NCBI GenBank assembly: GCA_001986395.2
Contig: MQVO02000006.1
Location: 992,001-1,056,000, forward strand
DNA from: Irpex lacteus
Lineage: Eukaryota > Basidiomycota > Agaricomycetes > Polyporales > Irpicaceae
Length of the DNA stretch: 64,000 nt
Reading direction: 5' to 3'
The translations under genes were made by a program, and so were the position numbers. The notes below the pieces were generated by a model. The model was not told the DNA's origin, did no database searches, and saw only the letters and a list, made by a program, of their open reading frames with translations. Position 1 is the first letter of the stretch. Every line of letters begins with the position of its first letter. This document shows, one piece after another, positions 1-11,075 of this stretch.

Positions 1-631
1 AATTCCTGAAGGTGCCGTTGATAATGGCGTTATACTCTGTAATCCGACGATGATCATTTCAATGTTTCTGTGCCCGGTGTTGTACCGACGCGACTCGGAG
101 GACACAAGGTTGTTATGTTCTGTGATCATAATTGAAGGCGCATCTGTTGTTTCAGGGCCAACGCTGAAAGACTGATAGAAATGCATGAGCGGTGGCACAG
201 AGCCCGTGGTCGACGCATTAGACAAAGGCCTGACCAGGAGGTGGGCCTGTCGGATGTCTCGATATGGATTGCCCGGCCCCCTAAAGTGTCCGCCTGATGT
301 TACTCCGACCACCACAACGCCCTCGCTGTTCACGCCTCTCCCTGCAACACACAACACGCCTTTGACGACAACCACCCCTCCTTCTCGAGCGACACGCCTA
401 ACTCCCGGGTGAATTCCCAGACGCCTCCCTGTAACTCGGTGACCGGAGCGTGTCGCGTCGCGGCGCGTTTGCCTGTCACGCGTCAACGTGACTGTGAGCT
501 TCGCTCTCTGTCGTCTTCGCACCAGCACGACCGACCGTTCCCCTCGAGCCACCCACAAGGCTGGGCACTAAATTATCCTCAGATATCCTCACATTTATCA
601 CGACACACAACGAGAGACGTGACATTGCATC
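1..631. other. Upstream region of MBP1
   Basis: No gene is recognised. The short open frames here have no recognisable domain. The last 200 bases before the MBP1 start are C/T and CG rich and hold one MluI cell-cycle box (listed separately), so this is most simply the MBP1 promoter and 5' leader. A 3' end of an outside gene at the left edge cannot be excluded. Confidence 0.5.
478..483. promoter_or_regulatory. MluI cell-cycle box (MCB) upstream of MBP1
   Basis: ACGCGT, 149 bp upstream of the MBP1 start, within a CG-rich stretch that also has near-matches such as GTCGCGTCG. MCBs are the known target of Mbp1-type APSES factors, so autoregulation is possible. A single 6-mer occurs by chance about every 4 kb, so binding is only inferred. 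Confidence 0.35.
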
Positions 632-3083
632 ATGCCCGACACCCAGATCTTCAAGGTGAGATGACTCGCGTAGCTCTCCTTTGCCCCTTCCAAGATCTTC
701 CGGCTAATTCCCATTGACAGGCTACCTATAGCGGTATTCCCGTCTATGAAATGTTGGTCTATCATCCCATCATCTCATTCATCCTCTCAATGCTGATTAT
801 TTGCGTAGGATGTGTAAAGGGGTTGCGGTCATGAGGCGGCGTTCAGACTCATGGCTGAACGCGACTCAGATATTGAAAGTGGCGGGTTTTGACAAGCCCC
901 AGAGAACTCGTATATTGGAGCGTGAAATACAGAAGGGGGAACACGAAAAGGTCCAGGGTGGCTATGGAAAGTACCAAGGTGCGTGCAAGCGCTGGAGCTC
1001 CTCTACGACTCTCACCTACCCACGTACGCACAGGCACTTGGATCCCCCTGGGCAAGGGGCTACATCTGAGTCAACAGTATAACTGCGAGCACCTTCTCAG
1101 ACCCCTGATAGACTTTCAGCCCAACGCGAGCGACCACAGTCCTCCCCTCGCACCGAAACATCTCGTCGCCGCACCGCACCCAAAGCCTGCCTCAAAAAAG
1201 GGAGAGAACGGGACTCCCTCGAGAAGCACGCGCTCGGCGAGGAAGGCCGTCGTTGATCATGCTACCAACTCCGATGTTGAGACGCTCTCTGTCAAAGGAT
1301 CAAGGGACGGGAGCCTGACCCCTTCGCCATCGGGGTCTTCATCCAGCTCGCGCACTCCCTCACCGATACGTAGTACTCCGTCTCCATCGCATCATAATGT
1401 ATCACTACCCAGCGAATACCGCTCTCCGCCGCCCAATAACCGCAAACGGAAACACAGGCGCGAGGAAATAGCCATGGAGATCGACGGCGAGTCAGACAGA
1501 CTAAGCGGGCCATTCGAGGAGATCGGCTACGCAGACCAAATACTCGAGTACTTCATCTCAGACACGAACCAGGTACCACAAGTGCTAGTCAACCCCCCTC
1601 CCGACTTTGACCCCGACCTGGCCATCGACGACGACGGACACACGGCCTTGCACTGGGCGAGCGCGATGGGCCGAATCCGGGTGGTGAAGCTACTCTTGAC
1701 TGCTGGTGCCGACATATTCAAAGTGAACAAGGCGGGCCAGACAGCGCTGATGCGCAGCGTGATGTTCGCGAACAACTACGACGTCCGCAAGTTCCCTGAG
1801 CTGTACGAGCTTTTGCATCGGTCCACGCTGAACATCGACAACAGCAACCGCACGGTGTTCCACCATATCGTCGACGTCGCGATGTCCAAGGGCAAGTCGC
1901 ACGCCGCGCGGTACTATATGGAGACGGTCCTCTCTCGGTTGAGCGACTACCCGCAGGAATTGGCGGACATTATCAACTTCCAGGACGAAGATGGGGAGAC
2001 ACCCCTGACTCTGGCTGCGCGATGTCGTAGTAAACGGCTCGTGAAGTTGTTGCTTGATTACGGTGCGAATCCAAAAATCGCGAACAAAGACGGTAAGAAC
2101 ACAGAGGACTACATCCTCGAGGACGAGCGATTCCGGTCGTCGCCCATCATACCCTCCCGGCCCCTCGCCATGTCCTTCCGCTCCGCCCAAGCCGCCAGTA
2201 CTCCCGCAGCGTCAACCACCGCACCCTTCACCTCAACCCCCACCCCCACCGACCGCCCTCCCCTGCACTACTCCGCGACCGGCCAAAAAGCCGCGACGCG
2301 CGTCGTGCACGACGTCACCGCCCTCCTCGACAGCCTCGCCGCCGCCTACGACCAAGAGCTCAAAGACAAGGAGCGCGATATGACGCAGGCGTCTGCGTTG
2401 CTTTTGAATATACAGACGGAGATTCTGGAGAGCCAGAGGACGGTGCAGGCGTTGAGGGGACAGACGGTGGGGTTGGAGGGGGCGAGGAGGAGGGAGGGGG
2501 GGTTGGAGGGGGAGGTGAGGGGGAGGCTTGGGAAGAGGCAGAGGGTGGGGTGGGAGAAGTGGGTGAGGGAGGAGGAGGAGAGGGAGCGTGTGGTTAGGGA
2601 GGCTCATGGTGGTACTCTCCCTCCTGCCTCTTCGAATGGGGAGGATATCAGCGATTTACTGGCGTTGCACGCAGACATCCCCACGGACCCCGAAGCCCTC
2701 CGCAACGAATGCGCAGCTCTACGCTCCGAACTCGCCAACAGTAACAAACGAAGGAAGCTGGAGAGTTTGGAGGAGCTTGTGAGGGCGCAGGCGGAGAGCG
2801 GGACGAGTGGGAGGATGGGGGAGTATAGGAGGTTGATTGGGGCGGGGTGTGGGGGTGTACCGCCTGGGGAGGTGGATAATGTGGTTACTATGTTGCTTGA
2901 GGTATGTCAGGATAGAACGTGATTTGGTGACTGGGTTGTGTGCTCATCATTATACGACATACGCTACAGACACTTGAGTCGGAGGATTCGAATTCGAGCG
3001 CGTCGGGTACTCAGACTACTTGGAACGGATCTACTGCGACTGCTAGTAAACCACCGACTACGATGGCGACTGGTGGTGTATAG
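632..3083 (+). CDS. MBP1: APSES/KilA-N transcription factor with ankyrin repeats (Mbp1/Swi4/Res type)
   Basis: Predicted DNA-binding subunit of the G1/S factor MBF, which switches on replication genes through MCB elements in the nucleus. Exons 632-655, 721-752, 809-978, 1034-2901 and 2970-3083 join in frame to 735 residues. The N-terminus is an APSES domain (about residues 3-100) with the typical [15 protein letters not shown] core and GKYQGTWIPL end, which appears only when the three small introns are removed. A Ser/Pro-rich linker follows, then ankyrin repeats at about residues 255-430 ([11 protein letters not shown] and [10 protein letters not shown] are visible) and a C-terminal charged coiled coil. 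The start gives [18 protein letters not shown], the normal family N-terminus. Codons at 2457-2590 are unusually G-rich. Swi4- versus Mbp1-type specificity cannot be told from sequence alone; basidiomycetes usually have one such protein plus a Swi6 partner. Confidence 0.92.
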
Positions 3084-3366
3084 CGAATGTGGAACGGGCA
3101 TTCTAGATTTATTGGCATAGCGTGATATATGTATTCTATGTAATGTATTAGTAGTGTTTCCTTGTTGTATCCACATACCCTACAACGTTGGAATGGACAT
3201 CGGTTCTCTCACACAACATCTCTCATTTTGGGTCAGTAACTTGAAAAGGCCTCGAGCTCTAATACTTATCGCTATAGTGACGTACACATACATCTTGTTT
3301 ATATACCGTTACATATGCACTGTTACAACCAGACACACACAACCAATAAACCACCCCCTTCGCGCC

Positions 3367-4578
3367 TCAGGCCTTCGCAGGGTTCGCAGAATACTTATGC
3401 AAACACTCAAAGAAGAACCTCAAATCCTCCGGGTCCACACCCGGCGTAATCCCATGCCCCAAATTCGCAATCCACGCCTTCGTCCGTCCCTGCACCCTAA
3501 ACTGCTCCGTCATCCTCCTCACCTCCCTCTCAATCGCCTCGCGCCCTCCATACAGCACATTCGGCTCCAAGTTCCCCTGCAGCGCGACCTTGCCGGACAC
3601 GAGCTCACGCGCGAGCGAGGGCTCGACGAGCCAGTCGATGCCGAGGACGTCGTAGCCCGCGTCGGAGGCTAGGTGCGTCAGGGCGTGGTTTGCGCCTTTG
3701 GCGAAGAGGATGAGCGGGACGGCGGGGAGGGAGAGGGAGGCGAGGCGCGTGCGGAGGGTACTGGAGATGCGTTTGAGGTAGGGGTAGGAGAATTCGTGGA
3801 AGTGGTGTGGGGCGAGGTCGCCTGCGTTTGAGTCGAATATTTGGAGGGCCTGGGCGCCGGCTTTGACTTGCTCGACGAGGTAGTCGATGACCACGTCCGT
3901 TATGAGGTCTAAGACTTCCTTGGACTCTTGAGGCCACTTGAATAGCCACCCCTTTGACTTCTGCATCGTCTTGCTCCCGCCGCCCTCGACCATATACATG
4001 AATAGCGTCCACGGCGCACCCGTGAACCCAATCAACGGCACCTCGCCCTCCAATCCCTTGCGTGTCAACGTGATCGCGTCGAACACGTACCCAAGCTCCC
4101 TCTTCACGTCGACATTCTTTCTGAGCTTCTTGATGTCCTCGGGCGTGGTGAGCGGGTCGGGGAAGGAAGGTGCGGGGTTCATGAGGACTTCCATGCCGAG
4201 TGCTTGGGGGATGACGAGGATGTCGGAGAAGATGATGGCGGCGTCGAGGAGGCCTTTGAACCGACGGATGGGTTGGAGGGTGACTTCTCGTGCGAGCTCT
4301 GGGGTCTGGCAGACCTCGAAGAACTCGTGCTGTTCGCGTACTTTTCTGAATTCTGGATAGATGTTAGTCAAGTAAAGAGCAATGGGTCGGCTGGTTGAGC
4401 ATACCTGGGAGGTAGCGACCTGCCTGGCGCATGACCCATACGGGTGCTCGCTCAGTTTCTTCACCTACGAGAGTCGACACTTGAGAATCAAGCTAAATAC
4501 ACAATGACCTTCTCACTCACCTCTTGCAGCCCTCAGAAACAGATCATTCTTAAGCGGGGGAAAGTCGTGCTCTGCCAT
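3367..4578 (-). CDS. HEM12: Uroporphyrinogen decarboxylase
   Basis: Fifth enzyme of heme synthesis; decarboxylates the four acetate side chains of uroporphyrinogen III to give coproporphyrinogen III in the cytosol. Exons on the minus strand are 4578-4521, 4464-4405 and 4352-3367, giving 367 residues, the usual family length. Visible family signatures are [36 protein letters not shown] near the N-terminus (spread over three exons), the catalytic aspartate in IFSDILVIP, the YMVEGGGSK loop, FDSNAGDL, and the C-terminal NLGHGITPG with its conserved histidine. The start at 4578 was chosen because it gives MAEHDFPPLKND, directly before the first conserved block. The gene is divergent from SHG1 across about 300 bp. 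Confidence 0.96.
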
Positions 4579-4881
4579 ATCGTCCAGATGGTGGTCCTGT
4601 TCAAAGTCAAGTCGCGTCCCCGGTGGTCTTTGTGCGACGGTATATAAGAGGGAGATTTCGCCACGACCGAGAGCACATCATTGGCGGATGATCGCGAATC
4701 GATGCAGACCACCACAGCCGTCCTCAGCCTGAGCGTTTGTCCCATGTGCACTCCCAGCGAGCCAGGGTCCGGCTACTCACTTGCAGCTTCGAACCGTCTC
4801 CCATGAACCACTGTGGCCTGTCCTCCATTCTCGCGGGACACGTCGCATGAGCGAATGAACACGTACAGCTAGTATAAGAGA
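4579..4881. promoter_or_regulatory. Divergent promoter region of HEM12 and SHG1
   Basis: 303 bp separate the two start codons. A TATATAAG sequence at about 4641-4648 lies some 60 bp from the HEM12 start, and a GTATAAGAG stretch lies immediately before the SHG1 start. Nothing else stands out; use of either element is inferred. Confidence 0.4.
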
Positions 4882-5690
4882 ATGCCCAACACTATCCAAA
4901 ACCCAGCCCAATTGGTAGACGAGTGCGTCTATAACTATCTCTACGAATGCTACTCTGGCTCTAACATCTCGCTTCTCACAGGTTCAAAAGGTCTGGCGAG
5001 TTCGACCGGCTCCGACGTGAGCTTTTGTCAGAGTTCCGCAATGCAGTGCGTGGGTTCTTATCTGCACATACTTGGCCGGTGCTCTGACCGTGTACAGTAG
5101 GAAGAGTTCGCGTCGTTCATGGGCCGTGTGGAAGACATCACGCGTCGAAAGCTTGAGTCGGACGGGAAAATTTTGACCATGTCCGAGACATCTGTCTATA
5201 GGGAATTGACGCAGGAGCTGAACAGGTGTGTGTAACTTTCTGGATATCAGTGTGGAGGGCTGAGATGATGATGCAGGTACCCGCTCGTTGGTCGTACTGT
5301 CGCGGAAACACCAAAGTTGACCGATCCTGCTTTTGCGCAAACTGTTCGTGGGACAATAACTAGAATCCTACGTGAGGACCGCGGAGAAACGCAGGAAGCC
5401 TCGGGTAAGCCCCTCAAATTCGAAGAGGGTTCGCGATCGCTTCTGCTCACCGCTGGTTGATACATACAGCGGTTCCTAGCACTGTCGGAACACCTGTGAA
5501 CGGAATACCCAAGCCCTCGCTCTCCCTACAAACCAACGGAGACGGGAAAGGAGATGCATCCAGAGTTCAAACGAACGGTATCACGCCAAAAGCGGAGAAC
5601 GCACAGCAAGATCCAGGCTATGAAAGCGAAGACAGTGCAATGCTAGAGTCTCCCCTGAGCGAAAAGAACCCTTCGGAAGCAGCTGCTTAG
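4882..5690 (+). CDS. SHG1: Set1/COMPASS complex component Shg1 (BOD1-like)
   Basis: Predicted small subunit of the Set1C/COMPASS histone H3-K4 methyltransferase. Five exons (4882-4922, 4982-5045, 5101-5225, 5277-5404, 5470-5690) give 192 residues. The Shg1/BOD1 domain covers about residues 7-125: NPAQLVDEFKRSGEFDRLRRELL, then EEFASFMGRVEDITRRKLESDGK, then DPAFAQTVRGTITRILRE. The spliced motif only forms across the exon junctions, which supports the model. The C-terminal third is polar and acidic with no visible fold. The mammalian family members BOD1 and BOD1L act in kinetochore and replication-fork functions, so a second role is possible but not shown. Confidence 0.85.
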
Positions 5691-7165
5691 TGCGTTACCG
5701 GTAGGCCAGCGAACATGTTTTCCGGGTACCTCGACGTTCGCTGGATTAAATTCCCGCTACCCTCTGGGTAGTGGGTCTTTGGGTTGTAGGGGTTGGCGAA
5801 ATCGAACCTGAATTCTGCACGCTCGTGACTTCCCGAGAAAATGGCGTGATTTTCACGTGACTGTTTTGCGCGCTTGCTGTCCTCAACCTTTTGCGCGCTT
5901 GCTGTCCTCAACCTTGCGAAGCTTGGAAGTGTGTACTGCGGATACTTACTGCACTCAGTACTGACGAAATATTTTGTGCTTGTCGTAGGCAATATATTTG
6001 TCCACAGTGTCTGCTGGAATATTTTTGGTACCTTGTCGTTCCGTTGCTCGTTCACGACGCTTCCTGAGTATGTGGCGCACAAAGCTGCTGGCCGGAGCGC
6101 CGAAGGCGCGAAGGCCTGCAGCGATGTGCGCCCTTATATGCATAGCGTACATCGATACAACTTGAAGTACCCTTTCTTTACCTTGCTGAACGATAGCCGG
6201 GTAGCGGGTCTAGCTGCGAACGCAGCGTTAGTGAATTATAGACTTTTAGGCTCGGACCGTTGAAACCTCTCATCACATGGTGCTGTCCGTATTGTTGTGG
6301 AGGCGTAGGTTGACCGATCGTGACAAGCCAAGCATATTACGGACGGCCATCTTCTACTCACTTGCCCCTGAGTATATAGTATCGTCCCGTCCGTCCGCTG
6401 CTATCGCCGTGTACGCGATCACGATCACCCAAGGCAGAAACGTCTGGGACGTCCTGGCTTGCAGCACCCAAAAAGCTTCGGACTGTGCGCGACGTTACGG
6501 GCCTCTTTCTGTACATACCCAAGTCATTTCTTTCGTAGCGTACAAATATGACTCGAGCACAGATGTCTCATTGGTTTGCGCGGAAATCCAGCCCGCCAGA
6601 CCGAGCTGGAGGAGAGTCGAGAGAGGTGCGAGTTCCGGATCAACGCTACTGTATGCCTTCCCTTTATCCGCCCGCCGCTGTCGCTGGCTGGAAGCTTTTG
6701 GATTCGCTCTTGGATTGTTATTGCGCAATGGTTTTGCAATGCCCTGAGCTATCCTGCTTCGCTGAGTTCAAAGGGATAGTGGAGTCATTGTGAAGCTCTG
6801 TGAAGACCTTGCTGTTCTTGTCAGTGTAGAGTTTGTGCACAAGTAACCAGCTGCAGAGAGAGAAAATTAATATTCTTACTGGCTGCGTCTTCTCAGGCAC
6901 ACGAATGAATAGGAAAGGGAGAGCGGGGACGGCAGCTGGCGATCAAAACATGGAAGGGATGAATGCAAATTCTGGCCCAGCTGACCTGGTCCCATCAGGA
7001 GCCACCGATCCAATAATTGCTCTCTTACACCTAGGCGCCCCTCTGACTCGAACTAAACAGCGTCAGCTGCCTCAGTCCACCTATAAATCACTTCCTCGAG
7101 TCATCGCACCATGCCAGTCGCCTTCTCTTCCTCACTCCACGACAGCCTGTCCCACAGTACTCGAC
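5691..7165. other. Intergenic region, no recognised gene
   Basis: About 1.5 kb without a convincing coding region. Several overlapping open frames exist on both strands but none shows a domain or normal exon structure. It holds a 25-bp tandem duplication near 5864 and GC-rich hairpin-like sequence near 6095-6115. The last 100 bases are the promoter of the MFS gene, with a TATAAAT at 7082-7088. Confidence 0.5.
5864..5913. repeat. Perfect 25-bp tandem duplication
   Basis: The 25-base unit beginning TTTTGCGCGCTTGCTG occurs twice head to tail without mismatch (5864-5888 and 5889-5913). It lies in non-coding sequence; the perfect identity suggests a recent replication-slippage event. Confidence 0.9.
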
Positions 7166-9311
7166 ATGGCTTCCAGAAGTACGTGTAGTTCAAAAGAGGA
7201 AGTTGTCGTGTACTCACCACTCACCTCCCTTACATTGCACGTGTAGGCGCACAACCCCACCACGAGCGGGAGCCATCCCCGTCTACGCACTCCACGAACA
7301 TCGACGATGAGAAGCGCATGTACGACCACCCCGAGCCGGAGGTCATCGACCTTAGCACGCAGTTCCCCGACGTGGACGAGAAGAAACTGCTAAGAAAGAT
7401 CGACATGAGGCTCGTACCACCAATATGTATACTCTACTTGCTTGCTTTCCTCGACCGGTATGTCTGGTGTGTTCAGATACAATAGATGTGCGAAGTGCTG
7501 ACGCGTCCAACGTAGAGTGAATATCTCAAACGCTGCCTTGTTCGGCCTAAAAACGGACCTACACCTCGTTAATAATCAGTATAATACCGCATTGGTTGTA
7601 TTGTAAGTCGTCTTCCTCATCCAAAACATCAGGGGTGTCCTGACAGTGGTCTTTCCCTGCAGCTTTGTACCATACATTCTCTTCGAAATACCCTCAAACG
7701 CCTTCATGAAGCGGTTCAAACCGCACGTCTGGCGTACGTTCACCATCCCGTCCATTCCTCGGACAAACTGAACTGACCACCGCCTTCATTAGTCTCAGCA
7801 TGCATGTTCCTCTTCGGCCTCACGACATGTCTGCAAGGCTTCGCTCAAGGCTTCGGCGGACTCGTCACCGCACGCATATTTCTCGGTACGTAACATGTTT
7901 CCATTCCTCCCTCCAGCCGACACGACAAACTGAATGTTCTTATCGCGAATAGGCGTCTTTGAAAGCGGCATGTTCCCCGGATGTTTCTATCTGCTTGCCA
8001 TGTACGTCACGCCACCTCCGCGCCGTTCGTAGATTTGTGAAATGTGCTTACGAATACGCTTTTAGGTGGTACAAACGTGCGGAGGCGCAGAAGAGATACT
8101 CGTTCTTCTTCTCGTCGACTACGCTGGCAGGCGCGTTCGGTGGCTTGTTGGCTACTGTCATCGGCAAGATGGACGGTATGAGAGGATACCACGGGTGGAG
8201 ATGGGTGTTTATTCTTGGTACGAGCTCCAGCCTCCGGTACCCTACATCACTTCAGACAGCTGACTATAAACGAACAGAGGGCCTCCTCACATGTGTCGTT
8301 GGCGCGCTGTTCTACTTTGTCATTTGCGATTTCCCTGAAGATGCCAAGTGGCTGACGGAGGAGGAGAGACGGTTCGTCAAGGCGAGATTGCAGGAGGACG
8401 TCGGTGCCTCGCAGCGCCATGTTCCTTTGACGTTCAAGGATATCATGAAGACCATCGGCGATCGTGAGCACAGCTCCCTTAAACAAGCAAATGTTTCACT
8501 AATAGATTCTGCCTTTAGCGAGAGTTCTCTTGGGTGGCTTCATGTACTTCGGTCTCATCGTCCCTGCATACAGCTACGGTTCGTATATCAATTCCTAGCA
8601 AAGCCTCGTCTAGTAGATACTTATCACTATTTATGATCTCTAGCATACTTCGCTCCAGGCATCATCCAATCCCTCGGCCACAGCTCAGCCATCCACACCC
8701 AACTCCTCTCCGTCCCACCCTGGGCCTGCGCCTTCGCCCTCTCCATGATCGTCGCTGTCGCCTCCGACCACCTCCGCCATCGCTACATCTTCACCTTCAT
8801 ACCACAAGTCGTCGCCCTCGCTGGATTCGCCATATGTTTCGCAGTACATAATCAACCGCACGCTCAGTACGCAGGGCTGTTCTTGGCTGCTTCGGGCAGC
8901 TATGCGAGTATGCCTGTGATTGTTTGTTGGTGTGCGACGAACCTTGGGGGACATAGGAGAAGAAGTGTGGGGACGGCGTGGCAGGTCGGGTTTGGTAACA
9001 GTACGTCTTATCCCTCTTCCTTTTCTTCGCCGAAGTTCAATGCACATTTGCTAATGCACCACTCGTTTGCAGTTGGCGGTATCATAGCCGCATACGCCTT
9101 CCTCGCCAAAGACGCACCTATATACAAAACAGGCTACAGCATATGCCTAGCCTTCATATGTCTATCCGCCGTGTCATGTCTCGCCTACTTCTTCTACGTT
9201 AATGGCGAGAACCGGAGAAGAGAGAAGATGGGAGCGGGAGAGAAGATGTTGACGTGGGAGGAGAAGCAGGATATGGGTGACTTGAACCCGGATTATAGGT
9301 ACCAGCTGTAA
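7166..9311 (+). CDS. MFS transporter, anion:cation symporter (Dal5/allantoate permease) family
   Basis: Predicted plasma-membrane uptake permease for an organic anion such as a vitamin, allantoate or ureidosuccinate; the substrate cannot be read from sequence. Eleven exons (7166-7178, 7247-7457, 7516-7602, 7663-7733, 7793-7885, 7953-8001, 8066-8217, 8278-8463, 8519-8578, 8644-9000, 9073-9311) give 505 residues. Signatures of the family are KIDMRLVPPICILYLLAFLDRVNISNA at TM1, GGLVTARIFLGVFESGMFPG at TM4, AEAQKRYSFFFSSTTLAGAFGGLL, and GWRWVFILEGLLT before TM6; twelve membrane segments can be followed. The ATG at 7166 is preferred over one at 7111 because only it keeps frame through the first intron. 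A TATAAAT lies 78 bp upstream. Confidence 0.88.
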
Positions 9312-10026
9312 TGTGCTGTTGCCTCTTGCTATGTAGTTACGCAAGGCAGGTTTGGACCGACGATGCCTTGTGGACTCCTGCGTCCCCTGTGAGGGGACGG
9401 AGGGTTCATGTTGTATTTTAGCCACATTTCACTTTATCTACAAACACCTAGCAACTTGTGTGAATGGTCAATGTGAGATCGACTTGGTTCCTTTGCTCAG
9501 CGCAGCCGGCTGCGTCCAATTTAGCGTTGGCCACGCACGAAGTGCAACTGATGTGCCCATTGGGCCGGCATCAACCGATATTTAGCTTTTGGCTCTGCGC
9601 CACAACTCTTTCAGTTGCCTAATGCAGATCCCCGATGGCCCCATCAACGAGGTTCAAGGTTTCCAAGTTACTCGCACCCAATGCACGCACAACTTGAACG
9701 ACTGCAAGCCAAATTACATCCCATTTTCGATAGTAAGGACCCAAGAAAAAGGCAAGTAAGTATACAACAGGCTATCGACTATTTGCGGAGATTTTGTACA
9801 ACCGAATACCCAGAGAATGTAAGGAAGCTACCAACCAAGTCCCGTATTAGACCGTAGTTAGACACACCCGAAGACCCTCGACTCGAAACAATGAACCCAG
9901 AATAGTGAACAGAAATTGGAAAAGGTGAAAGGTTGAAGGCAGCGAAAGCGAAGGAATAGTAATAATCCCTTACGACTCTGTGCACCGTCGTGTCAGCTAC
10001 TCGCTGCTGAGCTGGTCAAGGTGCTC
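9312..10026. other. Intergenic region between MFS and SC15-like genes
   Basis: About 700 bp between two convergent genes. It contains only short open frames without recognisable domains. It must include both 3' UTRs; nothing else is seen. Confidence 0.5.
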
Positions 10027-10866
10027 TTAGAGGAGGATCCCGAGCAGACCACCGAGCAGACCAAGACCGAGGTCGCCGATGATGAAGCCGAGGTCACCGA
10101 GCAAGCCGCCGAGGAGGAGGCCAAGGCCGGGGAGGAGGAAGCCGAGGACAGAGGTGACGGTGAAGACGACGGTGCCGAGGAGTTGACTGTACGATGTGTG
10201 TGTCAGAAGTTAGGATTTGCTATGGTGAAGATGGTCTTACGTACCCGACTTCAACCAAGAGCGCGTTGATCTCGAAGACGGCGAGGAAGGGGTTGAGGAA
10301 CAGGATGCCACGGACGGCGGCCAAGGCAGTCAGAACAAGCTGCGATCGAGTTCCCCGTATGAGTTCATCGTTCCGTACGGAAGTAGGATGATAGGAGGAC
10401 TTACACGAATGAGTTTGGCGATGATAGCAGCAATTGTGCCGATAGGCACGAGAGCATCGCTCTTGAGGTTGGCGCTGACACCGTTGTTGGCGAGAACAAG
10501 GGAGGAAGGCTGGCCAGAAAGACCCTTGACATCGGTGACAACACCATTCAAGACGGTCTTGATGTTGTTAACGATAGGCGTGACCTTCGCGGAGGTCAGG
10601 TCGTTCGCCTTGAGGCCCTCTATATGATTTGAAATATCGAAGTCAGTAAGAGTTGAAGACCGCTAGAGAAGGCAGTGGTGTTACGCACGAAGCTGCTGGG
10701 TGAGCGGCGTCAGAGACGTTGTGGCATCAGCAAAGATCTGAGAAAGACTCTTGGCCGGAGCTTTCTTGACGAGGGCAGCGGTCTCAGCCTCTGCAACTGG
10801 AGCAGCAAAGGTAGAAATGGCGCTGAGCGCGAAAGTGGCGAAGATGGCGAAGGGCTTGAACAACAT
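10027..10866 (-). CDS. Secreted amphiphilic protein, SC15-like
   Basis: Four exons on the minus strand (10866-10689, 10619-10405, 10339-10245, 10186-10027) give 215 residues. A clear signal peptide (MLFKPFAIFATFALSAISTF-A-AP) is followed by an alanine/lysine-rich helical domain, and the C-terminal 60 residues are almost entirely Gly, Leu, Ile, Val and Phe (QLLGTVVF, FLLPGLGLLLGGLLGDLG, ending LLGILL). A hydrophilic N-terminal half and hydrophobic C-terminal half is the arrangement of Schizophyllum commune SC15, a cell-wall/matrix protein that helps aerial hyphae form and attach; homology is suggested from memory. A role as a hyphal surface coat is inferred. A TATAAAAGG 141 bp upstream fits a strongly expressed secreted protein. 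Confidence 0.7.
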
Positions 10867-11006
10867 GACTGCGGATGTGGCGGTGGAAGAAAGTTGTCTG
10901 AAAGACGGGTTTGGAGAGGTTGGAGAGGTAGGAGAGGTGGTACCCTGGAAGAGAGGCGAAATGCGACTGCTTGTCAGGATGAGGATACACCGCTGATTTC
11001 GACTGA

Positions 11007-11015
11007 CCTTTTATA
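11007..11015 (-). promoter_or_regulatory. TATA box of the SC15-like gene
   Basis: TATAAAAGG on the minus strand, 141 bp upstream of the SC15-like start codon. Position and sequence fit a core promoter with a roughly 100-nt leader; the transcription start is not known. Confidence 0.5.
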
Positions 11016-11043
11016 CATCTACAACCAGTACAGCTGGGTAAGA

Positions 11044-11075
11044 AAGCCCGTATACGAGTAAGCCCGTATACGAGT
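11044..11075. repeat. Perfect 16-bp tandem duplication
   Basis: AAGCCCGTATACGAGT is present twice in direct tandem (11044-11059 and 11060-11075). It contains the palindrome GTATAC and lies upstream of the SC15-like TATA box, so it could double a regulatory site; that is speculation. Confidence 0.85.

Noticed and set aside
185..717. Two plus-strand frames upstream of MBP1
   Set aside because: They overlap the MBP1 first exon and intron in other frames, are low in complexity and have no recognisable domain.
6277..6747. 156-codon plus-strand frame
   Set aside because: No domain, no splice-supported extension, and overlapping frames of similar quality lie on both strands.
7111..7165. Upstream ATG for the MFS permease
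   Set aside because: From this ATG the frame meets a stop after the first intron; the ATG at 7166 does not.
9622..9756. 44-codon micro-frame in the MFS/SC15-like intergenic region
   Set aside because: Nothing supports translation; it lies where a 3' UTR is expected.
10021..10269. Acidic plus-strand open frame rich in Glu and Ala
   Set aside because: It is the exact antisense of the Gly/Leu-rich 3' exon of the SC15-like gene; the minus-strand model has a signal peptide, introns and a normal stop.
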